From Chloroflexota bacterium (lineage in GTDB: Bacteria > Chloroflexota > Anaerolineae > Anaerolineales > Villigracilaceae), in the NCBI GenBank assembly GCA_016219545.1, contig JACRMH010000021.1, positions 1 to 64,000 on the forward strand: DNA of 64,000 nt. Direction: 5' to 3'. Below the pieces are notes generated by a model that made no database searches, was not told the origin of the DNA, and saw nothing but the letters and a program-made list of their open reading frames with translations. A program made the translations under genes and the position numbers. Of the stretch, positions 1-6,342 are shown in pieces; position 1 is the first letter of the stretch, and every line of letters begins with the position of its first letter.

Positions 1-6
1 TCGAAC

Positions 7-38
7 AAATCGGGAGGAGGCTTTCTCTTCCCGATTTT
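7..38 (+). terminator. Intrinsic terminator of the gene left of the window
   Basis: A 13-bp stem, with one G-T pair, is followed by a short T run. It lies immediately upstream of the thrS promoter and so probably ends a transcript entering from outside the window. No coding sequence of that gene is visible here. Confidence 0.7.
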
Positions 39-43
39 GATTC

Positions 44-71
44 TTGACATTGAAGTAAACCTGCATATAAT
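44..71 (+). promoter_or_regulatory. Sigma70-type promoter of the thrS T-box leader
   Basis: TTGACA at 44-49 and TATAAT at 66-71 are both perfect consensus hexamers, separated by 16 nt. Transcription should start near position 78, giving a leader of about 425 nt before thrS. This is the cleanest promoter in the window. Confidence 0.85.
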
Positions 72-77
72 TGCCAT

Positions 78-337
78 CAATAAACGCATCAACCGGGACG
101 AGTAAGCGGATCCCGTTTCTGACAGAGAGTCCAAGGCGATTGTTGAGAGCCTGAACCAGAAACAGACGCTGAAAACCACCCGCGAGCGGAAAGCAGAACA
201 GTGATCGTATTTGATCAGTTAGTATGCTGAACGGATTGCCTCGTTATCGGCTTAAGAGATGAGTCGTATTTGACTCAAATCGGGTGGAACCGCGTGAATT
301 AAATTCTCGCCCCGTTATTGGGCGAGAATTTTTGTTT
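78..337 (+). promoter_or_regulatory. T-box riboswitch (tRNA-Thr sensing) upstream of thrS
   Basis: The invariant T-box antiterminator word GGGTGGAACCGCG is present at 282-294. It overlaps the upstream side of a terminator hairpin (303-312 pairing with 320-329, then a T run). An AGAGAG element near 124-129 fits the GA motif of Stem I. ACC at 175-177 followed by A is a plausible Thr specifier codon, which agrees with the downstream gene. In this family uncharged tRNA pairs with the specifier and the T-box bulge to stabilise the antiterminator. The assignment is firm; the specifier position is inferred without folding. Confidence 0.92.
303..337 (+). terminator. T-box-controlled terminator
   Basis: A 10-bp GC-rich stem (303-312 with 320-329) with a 7-nt loop is followed by TTTTGTTT. 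It directly follows the T-box sequence, as expected for the conditional terminator of a transcriptional T-box. Confidence 0.85.
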
Positions 338-355
338 AACGTAAAGGAGGTCGCC

Positions 356-391
356 ATGACTAGGACTCGTGAGCGCCTCGGAGGCTTGTAG
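356..391 (+). CDS. Candidate 11-residue leader peptide between T-box terminator and thrS
   Basis: ATG at 356 follows a very strong Shine-Dalgarno sequence, AAAGGAGG, at 343-350. The ORF reads MTRTRERLGGL and ends at TAG 389-391. Two of its first four codons are Thr (ACT). It lies inside the 165-nt spacer between the T-box terminator and the thrS start, followed by several inverted repeats (for example GTGAGC/GCTCAC and GCACTGC/GCAGTGC). Leader peptides enriched in the cognate amino acid are known attenuation devices. That it is translated or regulatory is inference, and an ORF this short could be chance. Confidence 0.4.
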   Translation: MTRTRERLGGL

Positions 392-504
392 CTGCTCACC
401 TGCACTGCACCGAACGCAGTGCGGTGCAAGTGTCCCTCTGAGACGCCAAATCGGGACGAAGCAGCCGTCAAACATAGGTAATCTATAGAAAGCAAGGAGT
501 AAAA

Positions 505-2316
505 ATGGCACAACAAGTTCAAGAACGTTATGAAGATTCCAAATTATATAAAATTCGTCACTCTGCCGCGCATGTGATGGCGCAGGCTGTGATGGAGATG
601 TTCCCCGATGGAAAGGTGACCATTGGTCCGCCCGTGGATAATGGCTTTTATTATGACTTCGACCTGCCGCGCAATCTCACACCCGAAGACCTGGAACAGA
701 TCGAAAAGCGCATGAGACAAATTGTGCAGAGTAAACACGAATTTGTCCGGAAGGTCGTCTCAGCGGATGAAGCGCGCGAGATCTTTAAAGACCAGCCCTA
801 TAAATTAGAGTTGATCGACGGTCTCGAAAAAGGCGGACTCGATGAATACGGTAATCCTCTGAATGAGAAGCCTGAGATTTCCATTTACCAGCAGGATACC
901 TTCACAGACTTGTGCCGCGGCCCCCACGTGGAAAGCACAAAAGATATCAAGCAGGATGCATTCAAACTGATGACGATTGCAGGCGCATACTGGCGCGGCG
1001 ATGAAAAGAATAAAATGCTTCAGCGCATTTATGGCACAGCCTGGGAAAGCAAAGACCAGTTGAAGGAATATTTAAATCAACTGGAGGAAGCCAAGAAGCG
1101 CGATCATCGCAAGCTTGGCAAGGAATTGGAAATCTTCATCTTCGATGACGAAGTTGGTCCTGGACTTCCATTGTGGCTGCCCAATGGTGGAATCCTCATT
1201 GAGGAGTTGGAAAAACTCGCCAAGGAAATGGAAGACAAGGCGGGGTATGACCGCGTCAAGACGCCGATTCTCACGAAGGAAGATCTCTTCCTTCGTTCCG
1301 GGCATCTCCCATATTATGCCGAGAGCATGTATGCGCCGATGGAGATCGAAGGTGTGAAGTATTACGTCAAGCCGATGAACTGTCCAATGCACCATAAAAT
1401 CTTCGGTTCAAAGGGGCGCTCCTACCGTGACCTGCCGGTGCGCCTCGCAGAATATGGCACGTGCTATCGATATGAAAAATCAGGTGAGTTGTTTGGCTTG
1501 ATGCGTGTACGCTCAATGCAGATGAATGATGCCCACATCTACTGCTCGGAGGAACAATTCGAACAGGAGTTCATGGGTGTGGTGGCATTGTATCGCAAGT
1601 ACTTTGAACTGTTTGGGATTGAGAAGTATGTGATGCGCCTGTCGTTGCATAGCAAGCAGGGACTAGGCAAAAAGTATGTGGATAACGAGCGCCTATGGCT
1701 CAAGACGGAAGAGATGGTGCGCCGTGCGATGGATAATGGCGGCGTCCCATACGTGGAGCGCGAAGACGAAGCGGCCTTCTACGGTCCGAAGATTGACGTG
1801 CAAGTTTGGTCAGCCATCGGGCGCGAGTTTTCACTGATGACAAATCAGGTGGACTTTGCCGTGCCGGAACGCTTTGACTTGAAGTTCACGAATAAGGAAG
1901 GCGCGGATGAAATTCCGCTGTGCATTCACCGCGCCCCGCTCTCCACACATGAACGCATGGTCGGATTCCTGCTGGAGCATTATGCGGGCAATTTCCCGGT
2001 CTGGCTTTCGCCGGAGCAGGTGAGAGTCATTTCAATTACAGATGCACAGAATGAATACGTAGAAAATATAGCGAAGCAATTGCGCGAAAGCGGAATCCGC
2101 GCCCATGCAGATTTATCGTCACAGCGCATGAATGCCAAGATCCGTCAGGCTCAGTTAATGAAAGTGCCGTACATGATCGTCGTCGGTGATAACGAAATGC
2201 AAGCGGGGCAGGTGTCCCTGCGCGTGCGGGATGGAAGTCAGCAGAATAATATTCCACTGGCCGAGTTTATTGCGCGGGCAAAGGATAAAATTTCAAGAAG
2301 GGCGAGTGAGTTATAA
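505..2316 (+). CDS. thrS: Threonine--tRNA ligase
   Basis: This class II aminoacyl-tRNA synthetase charges tRNA-Thr in the cytoplasm. The N-terminal editing domain shows HSAAH (19-23) and the CRGPH segment (137-141), where Cys and His serve in hydrolysis of Ser-tRNA-Thr. The catalytic domain has the zinc-ligand Cys (MNCPMH, about 293), a motif 2 region RYEKSGELFGLMRVRS, and a C-terminal anticodon-binding domain from about residue 500. At 603 residues it is shorter than the roughly 640 of E. coli, because the N-terminal TGS domain is absent. The start is supported by AAGGAG just upstream. Regulation by a T-box leader is clear. infC, rpmI and rplT, the frequent neighbours of thrS, are not here. 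Confidence 0.97.
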   Translation: MAQQVQERYEDSKLYKIRHSAAHVMAQAVMEMFPDGKVTIGPPVDNGFYYDFDLPRNLTPEDLEQIEKRMRQIVQSKHEFVRKVVSADEAREIFKDQPYKLELIDGLEKGGLDEYGNPLNEKPEISIYQQDTFTDLCRGPHVESTKDIKQDAFKLMTIAGAYWRGDEKNKMLQRIYGTAWESKDQLKEYLNQLEEAKKRDHRKLGKELEIFIFDDEVGPGLPLWLPNGGILIEELEKLAKEMEDKAGYDRVKTPILTKEDLFLRSGHLPYYAESMYAPMEIEGVKYYVKPMNCPMHHKIFGSKGRSYRDLPVRLAEYGTCYRYEKSGELFGLMRVRSMQMNDAHIYCSEEQFEQEFMGVVALYRKYFELFGIEKYVMRLSLHSKQGLGKKYVDNERLWLKTEEMVRRAMDNGGVPYVEREDEAAFYGPKIDVQVWSAIGREFSLMTNQVDFAVPERFDLKFTNKEGADEIPLCIHRAPLSTHERMVGFLLEHYAGNFPVWLSPEQVRVISITDAQNEYVENIAKQLRESGIRAHADLSSQRMNAKIRQAQLMKVPYMIVVGDNEMQAGQVSLRVRDGSQQNNIPLAEFIARAKDKISRRASEL

Positions 2317-2352
2317 AAATTGACCGTAGACTATGGACGATAGTCCGTAAAA
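2275..2352 (+). repeat. Direct repeat copy 1 (thrS 3' end)
   Basis: The last 42 nt of thrS plus 36 nt of downstream sequence recur at 3421-3498. The first 38 nt match with one difference and the remainder is about 70% identical. See the second copy. Confidence 0.85.
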
Positions 2353-2354
2353 GG

Positions 2355-2385
2355 ACAGGCGGAGGATTTTCCTCCGCCTGTTTTG
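2355..2385 (+). terminator. thrS terminator
   Basis: A perfect 10-bp stem (2356-2365 with 2371-2380) with a 5-nt loop and a TTTT tail lies 39 nt after the thrS stop. It also sits between convergent genes. Confidence 0.85.
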
Positions 2386-2395
2386 TGTCTGCACT

Positions 2396-2938
2396 TTATG
2401 GGAATACTTCCTCGGCCATATCCTTTTTACGGCGCAACAACCAATAGCCGAGACCAATGGCAAAAAGACTGGCGATTACAGCAACATTATAGCCATCTGT
2501 GACGCTTAGCGGTTCCTGTGCGCCAACGGAAAGAAAGGTCACCCATCCTGCAAGGAGGTAGCCAAATATCAAATTGATTCGATTATGGAGCGCTATTTTC
2601 CTCCAGGTTGGATGAAAGGCAAGAATGGCGGCGCAAGCCAAAGGTAAGAGTTGAACAATCAGCCAAAGCGCGACTCGCCCTGCGGACATCATGGATGTGT
2701 AGACGTCGGAATAATATTGAGAATGCGGGGAAATAGAATAATAATATTGCGAGTGAGCAACGCCTGCTTTCTCTTCAATAAAAAAGAGCGCTTCAGCTAA
2801 TGTCGTATTCTCGAATGCTTTAATAAACGCATGAGCAAGCATGACAAGCGCCGCGCTATGGCAGGCATACAACCATTTCTCCCAGCGCGGGAGTTGCGCT
2901 TCGAGCCGTTCGATATTTTCTGAGAGTTTACTGTCCAT
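2396..2938 (-). CDS. Predicted multi-spanning membrane protein, partner of PadR regulator
   Basis: I do not recognise a named family. The protein of about 180 residues has a charged N-terminus and about four hydrophobic segments (near residues 27-45, 90-108, 120-138 and 155-170). It ends with RRKKD and an acidic tail. It overlaps the end of the padR-like gene, so the two are surely co-transcribed. PadR regulators are often encoded beside a small membrane protein or transporter that they control. An ATG at 2950 is possible, but GGAGG lies inside those first codons and fits the ATG at 2938 best. Function is unknown. Confidence 0.7.
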   Translation of the reverse strand: MDSKLSENIERLEAQLPRWEKWLYACHSAALVMLAHAFIKAFENTTLAEALFFIEEKAGVAHSQYYYSISPHSQYYSDVYTSMMSAGRVALWLIVQLLPLACAAILAFHPTWRKIALHNRINLIFGYLLAGWVTFLSVGAQEPLSVTDGYNVAVIASLFAIGLGYWLLRRKKDMAEEVFP

Positions 2939-3314
2939 CATTTCCTCCATTTTGCAAAACGTGCTGAATATGTTCTGCCACTGCGGGATGCTGAAAGATT
3001 AAGATATTGCGCTCGATGAAGCGTCGCAGTAATTCACGTCCATCATCCGTCAGGCGGTAATACTTGCGTGGCGGACCAAGTTTCGACTCTCCGCTCTGGC
3101 TGACCACCAGCCCCATATCCTCGAAGCGATTGATGGCGCGATAGTTGCTGTTATCGTCGGCGGAAATCGTTCCCTCACTGAGGCGCATCACTTCGGCGCT
3201 CATCTCATAGGGGTAACAAGGCTTCTCATCCAATAGCAGAAGCAGCCAGAAGGTGAGCAGACCTTTCTTGTAGACACTTTCCCAATTTTCGAGCAGACGG
3301 TCGAGTTCGGTCAC
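2928..3314 (-). CDS. PadR-family transcriptional regulator
   Basis: This 128-residue winged-helix protein carries the typical PadR wing, GPPRKYYRLTDDGRELL (about residues 80-96), preceded by a helix-turn-helix in which NYRAINRFEDMGLV is the recognition region. PadR proteins are mostly repressors binding palindromes at their own promoter. The start is GTG at 3314 with AGGAG 8 nt upstream. An ATG further upstream opens only a three-codon frame. It is the first gene of a two-gene operon with the downstream membrane protein. A clear inverted repeat flanks its -10 region, suggesting autoregulation. The inducer cannot be inferred. Confidence 0.85.
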   Translation of the reverse strand: MTELDRLLENWESVYKKGLLTFWLLLLLDEKPCYPYEMSAEVMRLSEGTISADDNSNYRAINRFEDMGLVVSQSGESKLGPPRKYYRLTDDGRELLRRFIERNILIFQHPAVAEHIQHVLQNGGNDGQ

Positions 3315-3335
3315 TGTGACATCTCCTGTAGTGCG

Positions 3336-3369
3336 TACTATTCTTTAGGTATAATACTAAAGATAGTAT
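3336..3369 (-). promoter_or_regulatory. Candidate PadR operator overlapping the padR promoter
   Basis: Two arms, ACTATTCTTTAG (3337-3348) and CTAAAGATAGT (3357-3367), form an inverted repeat differing by one inserted base. A TATAAT-like AT-rich centre lies between them. It sits 23 nt upstream of the padR GTG, so a bound regulator would block the promoter. Operator function is inferred from position and symmetry. Confidence 0.6.
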
Positions 3370-3420
3370 AGCAAACTGAAAATAAATTGTCAAGGATAGA
3401 GTAGCCCATAAGGATACAAG

Positions 3421-3498
3421 CGGGCAAAGGTTAAAATTTCAAGAAGGGCGAGTGAGTTGTAAGAGTTGACTGTAAACGACAGACGATAGACCGCAAAA
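3421..3498 (+). repeat. Direct repeat copy 2 (relic of thrS 3' end)
   Basis: This non-coding segment matches thrS codons for its last 13 residues and the adjoining downstream sequence (copy 1 at 2275-2352). The two copies bracket the PadR/membrane-protein operon, separated by about 1.07 kb. The pattern fits insertion or duplication at the thrS 3' end. No integrase or transposase is present. Confidence 0.8.
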
Positions 3499-3530
3499 AA
3501 AGAAGAAGAGTCGAGAGACTCTCCTTCTTT
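3493..3530 (-). terminator. Terminator after the heme b / ApbE operon
   Basis: The stem 3499-3512/3517-3530 has one mismatch and a GAGA loop. On the minus strand it is followed by a run of seven T. It closes the leftward operon ending at 3587 and may act in both directions. Confidence 0.7.
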
Positions 3531-3586
3531 CATCTTTTCTTCTTTCTTTTTATGTCGCCGCAGAAACAGCTTCGAAACCGAATCAG

Positions 3587-4324
3587 CTACCCCTGAGTCG
3601 GACGCGGGGGAACAGGGGCGGGCACTGCTTTTTTGGCCGGGAAATATTTATCCATTATGGTAACCAGGATCCGATACATCAGCAAGAAGATCAAAATTGC
3701 AGCGGAGTACCAATAATAGTTTTGCGCCCAAACCTTGCTGGTATCTGTGCCTGAAAATATTCCGTGAAAAATCCCAAGCAGGTACATTCCAAAACTTCCA
3801 TAGTGCAGGAAGCGCCATGATTTTTGTCCGATGAGCGGGCGGATATAAAATGTGGCCGCCAGGATCGCCCAGGTATAAAACCCTACCTGTCCGATGCCAA
3901 CCCAGAACGGGCGGTAATCCACTGTGCTGAACGGGATGAGAAGCTGAAAAAAAGTGAACTTGATGTAATGATCGCCAAGAATGACGATGGCGTGAAAAAC
4001 TGCAAATGCCAAACCCAGCAGACTGACATATTCATGAATGGCAAATGCCGCTGGGGCACCGGGCCACATTCGCGCCATTTTGTTTGTGATACCAAGTCCC
4101 AACGCCATCGATATCCAGAGCAAACTCAGCGAAACAAAAGCACTGGCTCGTGAAAGATACCAGTATGCTTTTGGCGCGTCGCCGCCCAGCGAGAATGCCA
4201 TATTGGGCAGCCAGGCGGGCAGCAGCAATACCGCAATCAACAAGCCAATCGTCATGGCTACCAGGAACATCAAAAAAGTTTGTATATTTACAGATGATTC
4301 ATATTCAACTTGCTCTGAAGACAT
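3587..4324 (-). CDS. Ferric-reductase-like heme b transmembrane protein
   Basis: A 245-residue integral membrane protein with about six helices. It has paired His residues typical of ferric-reductase-like (YedZ/MsrQ-type) bis-heme b proteins: IHEYVSLLGLAFAVFHAI (about 97-114), a nearby GDH, and FLHYGSFGMYLLGIFHGIF (about 170-188). Such proteins pass electrons across the membrane. It lies 9 nt after apbE as the last gene of the operon, so it probably works with a flavinylated or metal-binding extracytoplasmic partner. The C-terminus is Pro/Lys rich. No cytoplasmic FAD/NADPH domain is attached, so the electron donor is likely quinol or another protein. Confidence 0.8.
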   Translation of the reverse strand: MSSEQVEYESSVNIQTFLMFLVAMTIGLLIAVLLLPAWLPNMAFSLGGDAPKAYWYLSRASAFVSLSLLWISMALGLGITNKMARMWPGAPAAFAIHEYVSLLGLAFAVFHAIVILGDHYIKFTFFQLLIPFSTVDYRPFWVGIGQVGFYTWAILAATFYIRPLIGQKSWRFLHYGSFGMYLLGIFHGIFSGTDTSKVWAQNYYWYSAAILIFLLMYRILVTIMDKYFPAKKAVPAPVPPRPTQG

Positions 4325-4333
4325 TTTAACTCC

Positions 4334-5257
4334 TTACAAATACTCTCTTATTCGCTCGCTATACACCACCTGACCATCTTCAAGAATGGCCAGACAGGCT
4401 AAATTGGGATTCGGTTCCAGCCAGGCGATACCTTCCAAACTGCCGCGGATCAAAACAGACTTTGCAGCTGCCTCTGCCTCGACTGCATTCGTCGCCACGA
4501 CAGTTGCTGATACCAGATCAGACTCGGCTGGAACACCCGTGCCTGGGTCAATGATGTGATGCCGCAATAGATTCCCTTGCATCCAGCGGCGGCGGTCAGT
4601 GGCGGATGTTGCCACGCCGCAGGCTTTGGTAAAGTACATCCTCCCAATATACCCCACACTTCGGTCGAATGGTTTGTGAATGCCAACTTCCCATGGATTC
4701 CCGTCCATCAATGGACCGCTCATGGCAATGTCGCCGCCGCAATTCATCAAGGCGGAGCCATGATGCACTAGCCGCTGAACCGCCTGGTCGGCGGCCCAAC
4801 CTTTGGCGATCCCGCCAAAATCAAGCTGTACACCTTCGGGCAGACAAATACTATGATCCGACTCATCCCATATTACAGAATCCAGTGATCTTACCGGAGA
4901 AGGCTCTTGCCCACTCGGGTCAAGGATCTGGCCGACTAATAGCTTGAAATCGCGGTCATACCCTGCTTCCAAAACTGCGCCAGCCACTGTAGGAGTGACC
5001 AATCCATCTGTGGCTTTTTCAGCGAGCACAGCAGATTGAAATACTTGCCATAAAACATCGGAAACCGGGACGGGCTGACCGCCCGCCCGGTTTAACCGAG
5101 TCAACTCACTATCTATGCGGAAGCGACTCAGGGTCTGCTCCCATTCTTCGAACCATCCCGGCACATCAGTCAATTCAGGCGGGGGCTGGCCGGAGCCATT
5201 GTCCACACAAACCAACATTTCAGTGCCCATGGCACGGAATTGCAGGCGATGTATCAT
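4334..5257 (-). CDS. apbE: FAD:protein FMN transferase (ApbE family)
   Basis: ApbE enzymes move FMN from FAD onto Thr/Ser of target proteins outside the cytoplasm. Visible hallmarks are the N-terminal AMGTEM (about 9-14), SRFRIDSELTRLN, LDFGGIAKGWAADQAV (about 165-180) and the CGGDIAMSG metal/FAD-binding segment. The 307-residue length is normal. No export signal is obvious at the N-terminus, unlike many lipoprotein ApbEs, so localisation is uncertain. It sits between a poly-Gly anchored protein and a heme b membrane protein. I see no flavinylation target with the usual S/T-G-A-T motif in the same operon, so the acceptor is either unorthodox or encoded elsewhere. Confidence 0.92.
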   Translation of the reverse strand: MIHRLQFRAMGTEMLVCVDNGSGQPPPELTDVPGWFEEWEQTLSRFRIDSELTRLNRAGGQPVPVSDVLWQVFQSAVLAEKATDGLVTPTVAGAVLEAGYDRDFKLLVGQILDPSGQEPSPVRSLDSVIWDESDHSICLPEGVQLDFGGIAKGWAADQAVQRLVHHGSALMNCGGDIAMSGPLMDGNPWEVGIHKPFDRSVGYIGRMYFTKACGVATSATDRRRWMQGNLLRHHIIDPGTGVPAESDLVSATVVATNAVEAEAAAKSVLIRGSLEGIAWLEPNPNLACLAILEDGQVVYSERIREYL

Positions 5258-5668
5258 TTAGGAACCGCCTGTTCCTCCGCCGGCAGGAGGAGGGGCAGCG
5301 GGCGGCTGGGCTGCACCACCACCGCCTCCGCCACCACCGCCACCGCCCCCTCCACCACCGCCACCGCCACCGCCACCACCGCCCTGTACAACGATCACGG
5401 TTTGTGGCTTGACTCCACCAAAGTAAACTTTACCGTCTGCTGAGGTTGGGGATGCGACAACGACTGGCGTTGGCATCATCAAAGTTGGTTCGGCTGTCGG
5501 CGGGGGCGGGGGTAACGTTGCCGATTGTTCCTCCGCACGTTTCAAGGCCGAGGCGCGATCTGGTCCGGCGAATAAATTCCATGCGGCCAAGGTTGTGGCC
5601 ATTGAAACAACTGCAATCGCCACCTGCACGTCATTCCAATTCTTTTTAGGGGCAGGTTTAGGTGCCAT
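5258..5668 (-). CDS. Membrane-anchored protein with poly-glycine tail
   Basis: This 136-residue protein of unknown family has a basic Pro/Lys N-terminus and one hydrophobic anchor (about residues 14-32). A Pro/Thr-rich spacer follows, then a short segment (DGKVYFGGVKPQTVIVV) and an uninterrupted run of about two dozen Gly (95-118), ending in an Ala/Pro/Gly tail. Its stop adjoins the apbE start, so translation is probably coupled. The Gly codons form a GGC/GGT-rich tract that should be prone to length change. It could be a flexible extracytoplasmic tether for the redox proteins of this operon; that is speculation. Confidence 0.6.
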   Translation of the reverse strand: MAPKPAPKKNWNDVQVAIAVVSMATTLAAWNLFAGPDRASALKRAEEQSATLPPPPPTAEPTLMMPTPVVVASPTSADGKVYFGGVKPQTVIVVQGGGGGGGGGGGGGGGGGGGGGGGAAQPPAAPPPAGGGTGGS

Positions 5669-5697
5669 AAGGAATACTCCTATCCAACCAGTCGTTT

Positions 5698-6213
5698 CTA
5701 ATGATCTTCATCATCATGATCGTCATCATCGTCATCATCATGGCCGCTTCCATTGTTGCTGCCAGAGTTATTACCACCGCCGTTGCCGCCACCACCATTA
5801 TTGTTGTTATTGTTGGTATAGGATGGCACAACTACTATAGCGGCAGGGATTTTTGTGATGGATACAATTTGTCCGGTCATGCTTACATAAACAAGGTCAC
5901 CGGAAGAGAAGGTGATCAGGTAGGTTTGCACTCCATCAAGCATGGCAATTTCGCCGGTATATAAGTCGGTACGCCCGAGCACGTCAGATGCCAATGTAGC
6001 GGCCTGTTCCACCGTGATGGTACCGGTTGTAGGAACAATCATGTCAGTGGCTGCAACTGTGGGTAACAAAACATCAGTCGGTTGAGCTTGCGCTGCCACT
6101 GCCGTAGGTACTGAATTCTGAACGATTTTCTGATACGCTGAGGCAACCCCAAACATGATAGCCAGCATGAACGTGGTCAATGCGGCCGATATAAACAATG
6201 TACTTTTTCTCAT
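5698..6213 (-). CDS. Membrane-anchored PepSY-like protein with Asn/Gly and Asp/His-rich tail
   Basis: An N-terminal anchor (RKSTLFISAALTTFMLAIM) and a Thr/Pro/Ala linker precede a PepSY-like fold of about 55 residues, ITVEQAATLASDVLG...GDLVYVSMTGQIVSI. The tail is low complexity: Asn then Gly/Asn repeats, then an almost pure Asp/His stretch (HDDDDDDDHDDEDH). The acidic/His tail could bind divalent metals outside the cell. AAAGGAG supports ATG at 6213 rather than an upstream TTG. It is the first gene of the leftward operon with the poly-Gly protein, apbE and the heme b protein. A shorter paralogue without the tail is at 7724-8164. PepSY is assigned by pattern only. Confidence 0.65.
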   Translation of the reverse strand: MRKSTLFISAALTTFMLAIMFGVASAYQKIVQNSVPTAVAAQAQPTDVLLPTVAATDMIVPTTGTITVEQAATLASDVLGRTDLYTGEIAMLDGVQTYLITFSSGDLVYVSMTGQIVSITKIPAAIVVVPSYTNNNNNNGGGGNGGGNNSGSNNGSGHDDDDDDDHDDEDH

Positions 6214-6330
6214 AAGATTAGTCTCCTTTTTCAACGGTCTAAGGGTTATGTCGCCCCTTCACGAGAAAGGTTACTAAGCTTTTATGAGAGAATTCTTATA
6301 AAGCCTTTATCCCCTTTGAGGGTCTTGTTA

Positions 6331-6336
6331 TATAAT
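6331..6336 (+). promoter_or_regulatory. -10 hexamer implying a leaderless mRNA
   Basis: TATAAT ends 6 nt before the ATG at 6343 and there is no Shine-Dalgarno sequence. Transcription would therefore start at or next to the ATG. No good -35 hexamer is seen at the usual spacing. Confidence 0.45.
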
Positions 6337-6342
6337 CCCTCC

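Noticed and set aside
2275..3498. Transposon carrying the PadR pair
   Set aside because: There are only direct repeats of a gene end, no terminal inverted repeats and no transposase, so I report it as an insertion footprint only.
5240..5840. Plus-strand ORFs opposite the poly-Gly and PepSY-like genes (Thr/Ala- or His-rich products)
   Set aside because: They are antisense images of codon repeats, lack ribosome-binding sites, and overlap better-supported minus-strand genes.
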